A DNA stretch of 64,000 nucleotides from Apis mellifera (Eukaryota > Arthropoda > Insecta > Hymenoptera > Apidae): the NCBI RefSeq assembly GCF_003254395.2, contig NC_037638.1:16043086-16107085 (forward strand). The letters run 5' to 3'. The notes under the pieces were generated by a model that had not been told where the DNA came from, did no database searches, and worked only from the letters and a program-made list of their open reading frames with translations. A program made the position numbers and the translations under genes. The stretch's first letter is position 1. Each line of letters starts with the position of its first letter. Below are positions 12,501-25,000 of the stretch, in pieces.

Positions 12501-15252
12501 TTTTTTACACACTATACATTCCTTTATCGTTAGAAATTATTAGGAAATTTATTACAATCATTTTCAAACGATGCAGCTCCATCACTGAAATGCATCATTC
12601 GAGTGCTATAAACCGTCCAACGTTCCCGGTAATGTAGCATGTCCCTGATGCATGCCACGGAAACCCCAACGATTACGAGACCACCAACGATTTCGGCTCC
12701 ATAATGGTTCCCTAACTCATCGGATGGCCAACGTTTCTCGTTACGAAGCGAGGTTGGATTAGATTTCGCGATAGGTATCCCCCCATCGTGCACAATTTGT
12801 CGCCTCCACCATCGAGAAACTCTGGTCGATCCATTACCATGCGGTTCCTCGCTTTTCACGACGCCCACCAATTTTCTAACCATCGATTTCTCAGGGTGTG
12901 TTTTGCAGCTTGTTTTCCTCGCGGCGGATTTAATGTCGAGCCGCGGATTCTAGACCCTTTCCATCCGCGTTTTTCCCCTCTTTGCTAGCTGCTATCTTTG
13001 GAAACGCATCCCTTTTGACGGAAATCTTTCTCTCGCGTCCCTTTTTTCCTCCCCGTTTGATGGATTCGCGTGGCTCGCGGTTGTCATGAGAGCAACTCCC
13101 TTCGTGGAATAGGAATTGAATTATGGACGTAAGAAGTAGCGGTAGTTCTATGTTTTTGATAATAATTTGACTGTAGGTTTTTAAATAATAGGGATGATTA
13201 ATTAAAAATTATGTATTTTTTGGGATTTTTGGGACAATGGTTGTTATGGTGAAATTTGATCGTCTGTGTAAAAGATTGTCTAGAAAGAGAATAAAAGATT
13301 CGTTTTGGTTAAGGTTTGGTATAGTGTTTCGTTATAGGTGAACTATAAACGAACCATTAAGTTGAAAATTAAAAGAAGAAACTGGAGAATGATATCTCGT
13401 AAATAGAGGAAAATGGAGAAATGAAGGAGAATGGGGAAATTGTGCGAGAAAGGAAGAAAGTAATGGAAAGAAAATGAACCGTCAAATGTATCCTTCTATT
13501 CGTGCAAGATTTAAATTCTTCTACCTAATTTATCAAGAATCTATTCCAATCTTATTAAAATATATTATTTCTTCTTGCTCCTTATTTTTTAAAAATGATA
13601 AGGGCTTGATAAAGTTTTTATAAAAATCTTAGTAACGTGATCCTTTTTATTGTTCAAATTTTGATAAATCAAGAAACTACTTATAAATAGTTTTCTTTTA
13701 CTTAAAGAGATTTTTCAATAAATCATTTTTAGAAAATATGATTCTCAATATTCCATTATCTCTTTTCCAATTAAATCATTCTTATATCTGATTCCCAACA
13801 ATATTGTACATTGTGTCCTTCCATATGGTCGGATACGAAACATCAGGCAATTAAAAGCCATACTTTTACCGCAGCGTGCTTAAGAACCGAGGCGTTTAAG
13901 AGTCGACGCTTCCGTTCACACGTGCGTAACGAAAGATCTGCAAGAACGACGCCTCCGCGAAGTAAAATAAAGAGGAGACCACCGAGACAAGATTTAGGGC
14001 CGTCTGAGTATTCGTGTCTGAATCTCCTTGCGCGCGTCTTACTTGCTAGCGCTGGGGAAAATCCGTGCCTCGTGATGTCAACACGCGTGAAATGGCGAGA
14101 AACGTTGACAGAAATGAATGTTGTGTAAATTTCAACCGAGAATTCTGGTTTTACAATTTTTTCGAGGGATGGATGTCTCTATGGGGATATTGTATTTATA
14201 TGTTAGTAGATAATTTTAACGCGTTGGCAACAAATGTCTCTGCTTGTTGATTCGATTCGAAGTAACTCATCCAATATTTTATTTATCATTTTCTGAATAG
14301 AAACGCGAATGGAGATTATTATTTTTTTGACTGATGGATTATTAATATTGAAATATATGTAGATAATAGTTTGAAATATTTATATGAAATAGACAGGTAA
14401 ATAGATGTATGAATTGAATCTATAAATATTGTAATTTGATTCAAAGTACAATTGGAAAATTATAAATTTATATTTAGAAGTTTTCAACGGTCAAATTTCA
14501 CGAGAAATCCGTCTTAATTACGTTTCGACAGTTTCTTGGGTTTTATTTACAACACTTTCATCTTGTTTTACAACCCGTTAAGTACTATTTTGTCAGCCCC
14601 ATATTCTTCTGCAGATATATCCGGTCGATACTCACTTCCGCTTCGTTGTCACACGAACAACTTTCGTCAAAATGGTTTTCCTCGCACGATAAACTTCTTC
14701 TGACAGCATCTCGTAGACCAACGTATTCACCGTATTTAAAGACCATTGAAAACCTCTAAGAATAAAATAATCGTAATATTCACTTTGCTTAATTCAAACA
14801 TCGTCGAATGAAACTATTTCCCTGCAAAATGAAAGGAATGAAAATTCCAGAAATGTTATATTATATATCTCTATCTCTTAAATAATTAGTAGATGAATTA
14901 AGGATATAAGTGAGAAAATAATTTTTAAACTCTTTAAAAGGTCGTTGTCGCGACAAGCTCGAAGATACATGGGCCTCGTATAACGACCACCCGTTTAACT
15001 TTAGATTCTGTTAGAAGCTCAATTAGACTGGTGTCGTGTTAACGAGTGCCAAAATAGCGTCACTATTAGCGTGATGTACCGATTAGCCAGTTTGGAAACG
15101 CCTACAAACAGAAGAAACGATGAATGGGTGTAACCTGCCACGACGTTCTTCTATGATGAACGAGAAATTATGCGTAAGTAATTGCATCCTTTGTTCATCA
15201 TTTCTTCTTTCTTCTTAATCCTTGGAAAACAATATTATGATTTTTTTTAAAA

Positions 15253-15567
15253 AATATCACAACAATAATTTAAAAAGATATTCTAGCATAAAATCTTGAT
15301 CAAAGGCAATGATCATCGTTCATTGTAATAGTGACAAGAAAAATTTTGTTGTCATATTTCAAAAAAGAAAAAATCAATACACTCAATAATACGATTCCTT
15401 AACGATATTCTTACCACAATATCACAACAATAATTTAAAAAGATATTCTAGCATGAAATCTTGATCAAAGGCAATGATTATCGTTCATTGTAATAGTGAC
15501 AAGAAAAATTTTGTTGTCACATTTCAAAAAAATCAATACACTCAATAATACGATTCCTTAACGATAC
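15253..15567. repeat. Two-copy tandem duplication, 165-bp period
   Basis: The sequence beginning AATATCACAACAATAATTTA at 15253 recurs at 15418 with only a few substitutions and a short deletion. Both copies share ATTCTAGCAT, CTTGATCAAAGGCAATGAT and ACTCAATAATACGATTCCTT. Copy 1 is about 15253-15417 and copy 2 about 15418-15567. It is non-coding; the near identity suggests a recent duplication. Confidence 0.9.
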
Positions 15568-18099
15568 CACGAAAATGATTGGCCATCGTTCTTACTCATC
15601 AAATTAACATTCATCAAAATCCGTTGCAATAGGTCCGAGCTATTTCGGGTGGGCCGACTCGCGTGCATAATCGGCGCGTTATTAGACCGGTCACGTGGGT
15701 GTATTTACGTCATAACGAGTATGCATAGTGATCAGCGTTAACGAGGCAGCTCAGCTTTCAGCACGGTGCACGTTTACCATAAGCCCACCAACCGCGTCCC
15801 TCTCGTATTTTTATCGTTCGACCGCGAAAGCCGCCGATGAACGTGTCTTCCATTAGGTTGCTCACCACGCCACCCCCGCACTACGTTTCCTTAACGAGCA
15901 CGGGCTATCCGTGCCGATCTTGACGCGAGCCAATCCACCAGCAGGATAATGATGTACCCTTCTCGGTGTCAATCCGCTCGGCGTCATCGGGATCGTGTTT
16001 GCTCAACACAAGAATCAATCTTGCCTTGTAGACTCTGTAGAACTTTCCTCGACTTCGAGTTTGAATCCTTGAGAATTCTATTTAAGATATCCGAGACGAA
16101 GAGGATTTAGAAACGATAATTGAAGAGGGAAGGCTTTGAAACTTGTCCAAAGCTTTGTATTCATTCCCCTCTATATTTTTTTCCAAAGAAAATACTTATC
16201 AAATAATCTAATACAATCTCGTCATCAAAAATTTCTTAGTGCATGATTCGTCCTCTGTCATTCGCAACTTCTCAAATATTTCGATACATGTTTCTCTAGA
16301 ACATAATAGATTTTCTACTCGAACGTTCTTCATCGCAATTTTATGATTTTCCTAACATTATATAGTAATAGATAATAATGAAAATAAGCAACGTGAGAAT
16401 TTTCCAGACCGCTGTATCGAAGAAATATCAGAAATTTCTCGAGAAGAAAAACCGAGCCATCCCTATATAACTTTAACACAGGAACGATTTTGTCCGTCAC
16501 AGGCGGCAATTAACGTTGAATCGATGCCAGACTATCCAGGGCCACGGTACGGGTGAAATTCATCCTTGGTCCAAGCTCGATCACGCCGGCGGATCGCGAG
16601 CGCGTAAGGACAAAAGTGGCTACGGCAGCAAGATGGCGGCCCACGGATCGGTAGGCGCGTCCGCGAATGCAGTTGGCTCGTTCAGCGACCAATCAGGGAC
16701 GCGGCTAAACCGCGTCCGTGCGGTTACGCGGCCACGCCAGCTGCCACGCCGCCGCGAGTCGGCGCGTCACGGACGTGGTCCAGCAATTGAAATGCGGCTC
16801 GCCGCCGGCCGCCAGTTGCCCGTCGACTTGTGCCCCGTGCGGTCTTCTCCACGTGCTTTTTTTTTTCTCTCTCTCTCTACCTCTTCTCACCCCCTCTGAT
16901 TCCTTTTGGCTCGCGTGTTTGGAAACGCGTACACACGCGTTTCTCCGGCACGGCGACGAAAAGGGGGAAGAGGTCCGCGTTTTAAATAAATCGTGCTTCT
17001 GAGTGCCGTTTCTGTTCTTTTGGTGATTCTGGAAACTTTTGGATATTGGGTATTGTTGGAGAATCGGATTGTTCCAGGACGAATGGAAGGTGTTGGCTGG
17101 AACGGAACTGTGATTCGGAGTGAGGAAGTGGAGGTTTTTCGAGAGGATGATCTGATCGGAAGATCTGGAGGGAAGGTGAAGATTTTTTTGTGAAGGAGAG
17201 AAGTAAGATTGGAGAACTTGGATTTTGTGATTTAATGGAAAGTTTTTCTCTGGGAATGAGTACTGCTAGCAAGGTGATTGAAATTCTACAAGGTGATACT
17301 TGGAATCTCGTGTATGAGGAACTGGAATTAATTATAGTGAGTTAAACTGCTGCCTTTGAGAGGAAGAATATGAGAATTTGATGTAGAACTGTTCAATTTC
17401 TATGTTATTTAAAGACTTTTAAGAACTAAGTAATCAAGAAGAAATTATATAAAAATTAAATATACGAAGATTAATTTAAAATATTCCACGAACTTAAATG
17501 TCATGGTATTGAACCATACTTAATAAAAGGAGTATATTTGTAATCAGTATCAAAAAATATGCACTTAACATGAATTTTAAAATCAGTATCTAGTAACAAA
17601 ATTAAGATATACATGTATTATAGCGCAAGCGAGAAGATATATTTGTTAGAAATATACGTAATTTCACAGTAATGAAAATATTTTAATGATGGACTTATTG
17701 ATGCACGCATAAAGCTTTTAATGTACGCATGATTATAAAACTGGCTGTTACAAAATAACGGTATTATTTAAATAATTCAATTTTAATGAAACTTTTCCAC
17801 CAAGAAGCCTCGTTAGAATTCATTAATTCACTTTTAATGGAGCAATAAATATTCATATCGAATTTTATAATCATAAAACCACTTCAAAGCGATTCGATAT
17901 CACTATTAAAATATAATTGGATAATAACTATTAAGAGACAATTATATATCGAATATTAAAAAAAAAAATATTACTTGTTATCATCTGATATTATGTAATT
18001 CAGAACATATCGGGGGAAGGAATCGTAACAATCGTCGAATCATGAGACGATAGATCGTTTATTGTCACGAAATTTCGAGAGAGAGAGAGAGAGAGAGAG
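15568..18099. other. Region upstream of unpg start
   Basis: Contains CpG-rich islands at about 15580-16020 and 16490-17000 and AT-rich sequence elsewhere. No coding exon is recognised. The unpg promoter or 5' UTR probably lies in this interval or further left; a noncoding first exon cannot be excluded. Confidence 0.4.
16630..16640 (+). promoter_or_regulatory. Exact YY1/Pho-type motif
   Basis: AAGATGGCGGC is a full match to the YY1/Pleiohomeotic consensus, inside the CpG-rich island 1.5 kb upstream of the unpg start codon. In animals this motif marks promoters and Polycomb response elements. Occupancy is inference. Confidence 0.4.
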
Positions 18100-18100
18100 A
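18078..18100. repeat. (GA)n tract directly before unpg ATG
   Basis: A perfect GA repeat runs into the ATG of unpg exon 1. GA repeats are GAGA-factor type sites in insects and also stretch the 5' leader. Confidence 0.85.
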
Positions 18101-18376
18101 TGGATTCCAACGTAGAGGAAACGGAATTGGACGTCGGATCGGCGACCGACGAGCTCGAATCTTCGATCGGAGACTCGAAATTGCAACGGCGACCAACACC
18201 GAAACCGTTCACGATCGAGAGTTTGATCGGTAATTGCGGCACACAGAAGGGAAATTGCGATTCAGGGAGTCAAGGAGAAAGGGTGAACGAAAACGAAGAG
18301 GATTCTGATCGAGACAGGGAATATCTTTATCAGAGACATTACTTGGCGACCGCGGCTGCCAGTGCACTTCCTCCTG
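18100..18376 (+). CDS. unpg: unpg exon 1
   Basis: Encodes residues 1-92 plus one base, including the eh1-like motif FTIESLIG and the Ala-rich end TAAASALPPG. The donor is CCTG|GTTGGT, a weak consensus, but phase and family similarity (ALPPG joined to FGVPL) support it over read-through into the Ser-rich tail that follows. Confidence 0.88.
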
Positions 18377-18990
18377 GTTGGTTTGTGTTTCAAACTCGCA
18401 TGCAAATTATTCCTTCTTCTTCTTCTCCTTGCAGAATATTGAAGAATTCCTGTAAAATATGTAGAATATGAAAAATATTGGAAAAATGTTAACATGTATT
18501 AATGACGTTTGTAAAATTATTAGAATTTTTTTAAATAGTCTTATCATTGCCTTAGTCATGCTAGCTATTATGATATAATGTAGCTGTATAAATTAAATTA
18601 TGAATGCACAATCAACTATTGGGACATATCGTAATGTATAATAGATTATTTCTTTATCTTGCATAATTATATCGCGTGGTGGGATCAATTATTCTGATTT
18701 TTCTATTCATTCATTTTCTGTTAAACATTTAAATATATTAATTATATTATATTTCTTAATTATTCTCGTTATATATAAATTTATAAAATTTTATTCATTT
18801 TCGTATTTACACGCGAAATGTATATTTTATTCAAAATAGATGAAATTTTAATATCAAATTATTAGAATAAAATTACTTATTTGATGTACATATCATTGTA
18901 TCTGTATTAATTTATTTAATTCCTTAAAAGTATCGAGAAATGGAGAAAATATTTATCATTTATAGAAATATATTATTTAAAATATATTCG

Positions 18991-19040
<50 letters not shown>

Positions 19041-22000
19041 TTATAGAATATGAAATAAAATACAAATTTCATCAATTAATTATCCATTACATATATTCTA
19101 CAACCTCGTTTTCATTCTGAATCTTGTAATTACCGGATGTAGCATGCATAATTTAATCCGTGAACGCCCTACTTTTTCCGGGGAATGAAGTTTACTTAAA
19201 ATAAATTTCTCTGAACGTCATCTTAAGAATGTAATAAGCTTCAGATTTATACGACATTGCAATTTTCATAGATCAGTTTTTTAAAAATAAATCGTCGCGG
19301 ATAAAAATCAAAATAATATTTCATCGTGACATTTGATTCCCTACGATATTCATAGAAACTATTATCTTCGTTGATATCTTCGTATCAAAATAACGATACT
19401 CTAAATCTTACGCGATAAACCGTACATTATTTATTAAAAAGCAGTTATGGAAAAAATATAATAAAATGATAAAATTAATATTAAGCTCTGTTCACAAATT
19501 GTGTATAATTTATCCGAGTATATTAATTTCTTTAGAGCGAATATTAATCGATTGATTTTTCGTGGTTCCAGGTTTCGGAGTGCCGCTCGGTTTGTACGGT
19601 GCATGGCTACCGATGCGGATGTACGGTAGCGGCGGGACTTCCGGTGTCCCAATGTTACCAGCGCACACCTCCGCCAGTTATCCGTCTCATCAGGATCTTT
19701 ATCAGAATCGGTTGTCGCAACATCTCGGCCCGAATCACCTTCAAGGCGCGGCTTATCCGACCCCTTGTCACCGTGGTTCAAATAATCGTGGCTCGACCAG
19801 TTTCACGGATAGCGAGGACGATGGTAGTATCGATTCACCGGCATCACCCGCTCACGATCTTTCTAAATCGAGACACGGTAAGTTAAATAAAATAGAATTT
19901 GCGTAAAATGAATTTTTTTCTTTTCAGAATAAGTAATTCTTCGAACGATTTTTAACAAGCTAGATTTAGATTACAAATTTAATTTTTTCACGCGTTACCC
20001 ATTGTTTTCGACTTGTGATTTTTGAATTAGATAAATATTGTATGACGATGATGATGTAACGTCACGTTACGCGAAGCACGATAGGTGCTCAGGATTGAAC
20101 ATCTTCGATTCTTCGATGGTTTATTAACCACTGCACCGGGACGTGCAAACGGGATCGTGAAATACCTATTTATTTATATTCTGCTATTAACTTACAGCCA
20201 TCGGTAATTCTATATTCGAGGCACGGGCGAGCTCTATACCATAGCTCGATGTCTGACGGTTGTTAGTGTTAACAGGATGCGGGAGTGATCGTTTCAATTA
20301 TTTCTAGGACTGACGAAACACGATAGCAATTAGCAATTGAACGATCGATGAGAATCTTATTAGAACGATGGTAAATCCGGTTTACAAGAACGAATGACGT
20401 TTCCTTCCATGCATTCAATTACTTTGGTTTCATGACGCTTTAGAAAATCATTAGATATTCATTGGCACATTCAACGTATCTCTCTACTCGCACTTTATAA
20501 AATTGCAAAAAGATCGATCATCCTAGAACAGTTTTATTAACAGTTTAAAAAAAATTCCTACGAATTTTTCTCGTACGTAGATTTTTCATTCGATTTCACG
20601 GAAAAATACGTACGACAAATTATCGATCGGATCGAAGAAATTTCCGAACGTCGCCCTTCTGTTCGGGGAACAGGGGTTCTTCGTCGAATGTTCGCCCGGC
20701 GTTTGAAATTCGGCCAGGATTCACCGAGTACCGTATCACGTACTTAAGCGCGTGTGCGTACGGAATTTTACAGATGTGTGCGAGCTGTATGAGATTTGAC
20801 TTTGGGACGCTATAATTTATGCACGCTTCTGTGGATCTCGGGCCCTTTGCCGGCTTCGATCGTGGCGACTGCGATCGTAGTCGAGGATACGCTCCTGGAA
20901 TCCTTAAACGATCCATCGCGATTTTTTTCGATTCGCGTTTCTCGCCTCTGACACAGATGGCGCTTTCCTTTTTGCTTGCCCTCCTGCGTCGAGGGAAGGA
21001 AAAGGCGATGGAAATTTTTGAATTTCATTCGTCGCTTGTCATTTTTTGTACTTCCTCCTCCTTCCTTTCTCTTCCTAATTTGACAGAGATTATATTATTT
21101 AAAATTGTAAAAAATAATTCATGAAAGGATAAGTACCTTTTTCGGATATCTGTTGACTAAATCGAGGATTATAATTGCTCCAAAGAGCATTATTCGAGTT
21201 AATGAACTCTGATCACGAATCAACGAAGTCACGTAATACGTTGCTTGCTTACTAATCACTTTTCGTTCCCATTTCGTCCAATTTATTATCCCTTTCCTTC
21301 TCTGAAATGAACACTGCATGGAATGATCGAAGAACCACCGGCGCAAATTAATTTAACCCTCGGTTAACTCGTTAATTAGAATGACCTCCATGATATGATA
21401 TCACAATTATAATTGGACGCTTATGCAAATCTATACAAATATCTTCCTTAAACAATTTTCCATCACAACTAGAGTTCCTCCACATTCGAATTAAATTTGG
21501 AAAATTAATATATTCCTTACATTCTGCAAATTAAAATAATACTATTAATTTAGAACAAATTTTACTATCATACAAGTTCTACCAAGTATCCAAATTAAAA
21601 CTATAACTCGAAGCAATAATATCCAAAGAAAATTCGATATTTCTTACGTTCCTCTCGAAGGGTCGAGAAACGCAATTGCCTAATTGTTTCGAACAGGTCC
21701 GTAATGGGTCGCGACGGTTGTTCGGGCGAAGCCGCGATGAAGGGGAGGCCGATGTGTTCGATGGAAAGTCGAAACTCGCCGATCACGTATTTCCGAAGGC
21801 GGCGCGGGGGCGAACGGACGATCGACGAAGTCGCGCGCATTTATTCGTGGCCGATCACTTTTTATTGATGTACCGCCGACCGAGGCGATTTCGTATGCGC
21901 AACGAAATGGCTTCGAGGAATCTGTCATCGGTCATTTATGACGCACCGTGCCGAACCGGTGTGCCGATCGTTACGACGAACACGCCGATCGAGAGACGTA

Positions 22001-25000
22001 TCGCCCTCTCTATTCTTAGCCCCCCGTACATCGGAAACGATCCACCTGAATCGTTTTCTCCTGGTTCTGTGCTCCCGTCGGTTTTATCGTTTTATGCCTT
22101 TTTTTTTCTCTTCTTTTCTTTTTTTTCTCTCTGTCTCTCTCTTGTCGCCATTGTATATAAAGAGGTTTCAATGGAGGAAGTTCTTCTACTGTGATCGAAC
22201 CGCCTCGAATGTATTTACGTTCGTGACATGTGTATGAGTCTCTGTCTGAGGTTAAACTGGTTATAATTCCTCTCTCTTTCCGTCTCGTAATATTTTGTTT
22301 ATCATTTAGTTTGTATCATTGGAGAAAATTTTGTAAGCTGATTGTAATAAATTGAGCGATATATAACAGAGAGAAGTTTTTGTAAATATGTGAGAAAGAT
22401 TTTATGATTGAATTATGAATGAATTTTATTCAACATTTGTTTTTAGATTTTTTAACACATTTTCTAACCGATATTTCCAGTTTCATTCAACGAATTGTCA
22501 CGTACATTTTATGTGATTTTCATTTAAGAGACGATCGATCATGTAATTCTATTTGCGTGGTGTCTGGACCGCTTTAAACGAACCGCGAGTCTTAAAACGG
22601 TTTCAATCTCGCTAATGAAATTTTTATCTAATTGTGTCATTTAGCTCGCAATAGATCGAATATATGAATGAATCCTGTTTCCGTTTGGAATTTTTCGAAG
22701 CAAAATTTTTATTTTTGTTTATCTGGGATTTTGTCAAATATATAGATAGATATATTTTTTCTTGAATTTAAAATAAATATCGGTCAAAATTCTATTTTTA
22801 TTGAATTTTTACAAAGAATTTTATCAAATCACAGGATACGAAATGATTAAATGATAAAAGAATTTGTAAATTTTAATAAATCTATTTTTAATTATTTATA
22901 TATAAATGGTATAAAGCTATTCACGAAGATTAAATGATAACAATTTTTAAGAATCTGTATATATCTGAAAATTCTTTATCAATTTCACTACTTTTTAATG
23001 GAATTTCCTTTCATTAAGGAAAATGATAGACATTGCATTGAAAAATTGACGCGGAAAATTAATTGTATTAAAGAAACGTTATGGATGAATAAAGTTATGA
23101 ATATAAATAAAATAGTAAAATATATCGATCGTGAATTAAATGAAATTATCCAATGAATGACTATTTGATGGTAGTATGAATGAGATCTTTTAAATCATAG
23201 AGAATTTATAGAATCTTAAAGAATTCGTTTCATCTGATAAATGTTCGAAATGAATTGAAACGACGTGCATAATAATTTTTCAGAGATTGATGTATGAATT
23301 AATTCTCGTTCTAAATAGAAAAGTCGAGCAAAGATTTGACAAGTTTATTTTCTAATCTGATTCACACTTTTCTTCAATATTTTCGAGTTTTTCATTTCCC
23401 TTTAAATATTTATTTTGCTCTCGAGAAATAACGTGCACTTATGTGACAAGAATCGATTCAGAAATTTATTCTTCTTTTTAAAATATTGTTGAAAATCTTT
23501 TTTCCCCCTTTTATATTGAACGATTTAAATTTACCTACAATTTCTAAAATTTCTTGTATTGTATCTAAATTTTATATTAATTGAATTGATATAATGAGAA
23601 ATTTCGAAAGAAATATTCATTTTTTACCTTGTTGGAAAAGATTTCTTTTCAGATTAAAGATTAAAATGAAAATAAACGCGGTTTCTGTGTCACTTCAATC
23701 ACTTTTCGTTTCCATTAAGAATTTCTTACATTAACTTCATTGAATTTCAGCAATCAGCTTCACGATTTCGCTAAACGATTTCGTCTGCTCGTTAAATAGC
23801 ATGATTTATTTAATAGCTATGTCAAATAATATTTAGTCGCATCGATCGGAAATTTAATTGACGTTAATCAAGATATCGATTAGGAAGCAAGAATTATGAT
23901 GTCTATAAAGACTGAAATTTAATAAAACACGAAGAAATATAATCATTTCCAACTCGTTAAATTATATTTATAGATATTAATTGCAAAGAATCTTTCACCA
24001 ACTTTTCGTTCGATCAATATTTTTTTATTATGGAGCAAAGCGAAAGCAGATTTTTTTTTTTCTGCTTTTCCAACAGAATCTCGATTTTTTTTTTTTTTTT
24101 TTTCTTATTCATTACCCATCGTGATCCCTATGGCGAGCAACACGGCAAAGGAGGGGTCGTCTTGCAGTGCTTCATTCCCAAGAAGAAACCAAATTCTGAG
24201 GAAAAAAAACTTGTCCAAGGGGAGCAGCAGCACGATCTGAATTGGACCCTTCGTTTAGTCGAACCAGTTAATGGCCTCGCAAAATAAAAAATTGGCTAAA
24301 TACAGATCGTCCACATCGATTTATCGATACTTATTCATGATTGAATTAAAATCCAAATCGTCTAAGAATTTTTACAAATATAAAATTTATCGAAATATTA
24401 AAAAAATGCATGTAACTTCTGTTCTGTTTAATATTCGAGAACCAATTCACAGTAAAACTATCTTGTTAATAGGAAGTCTAATGAATAATCCATATCAAAT
24501 GCATGGATATAACCTAGATATGTCCTGTGTGTGTGTGAATATTTAAAATATTTATAGCTTGATGATATCGTAATATCGACAGTATGAAATTTCTTTTCGA
24601 GGTATCGATTAAATGATATTGTTTCCAATTCTGATATCATCGATGCAATTTATTTATTTTCGGAAATGATGGAAATATATATATATATATTTCACATGTA
24701 AAGAAAAAATATATATATATATATAATGAAAATAATATCCAATACATTTTAGAAATTCAATGATTAAAAGAAAGGAAGAAAGAAAAAAGAATAATAGTAA
24801 AATAGAAAAAAAAAAAAATAGGATAATGAGTTAAAGGGAAATTTCCAAGTTTTAGAACGATAAAGCAATCGGTGGAACTGAATAAAAAGGCATCTTATTA
24901 CATAACTAATTCTATTTCAAACCGTAAATACCGTGAACGTAGCATAAGATAATAGCTCGATGTCTTCTCTGTCATAAAACTCTCGAAATGATTACTTTAC

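Larger units (their letters stand above)
5969..15252. other. Intergenic region between DCTN6 and unpg, left part
   Basis: No recognisable protein exons. AT-rich stretches alternate with GC-richer, CpG-containing islands at roughly 7450-7740, 8100-8420, 8820-9400, 10030-10890, 11080-12100, 12600-13100 and 13850-14110. The open frames in these islands overlap on several strands and frames and resemble no family I know. Given the homeobox gene to the right, the islands may be regulatory DNA, but nothing in the sequence proves it. Confidence 0.4.

Noticed and set aside
12530..12883. 117-codon - strand open frame
   Set aside because: No recognisable domain, overlaps open + strand frames in the same GC-richer island and has no splice context; likely chance.
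21676..22194. 172-codon + strand open frame in unpg intron 2
   Set aside because: Arg/Ser-rich with a Phe-rich end that translates a T-rich tract; opposite-strand frames are also open. No family resemblance.
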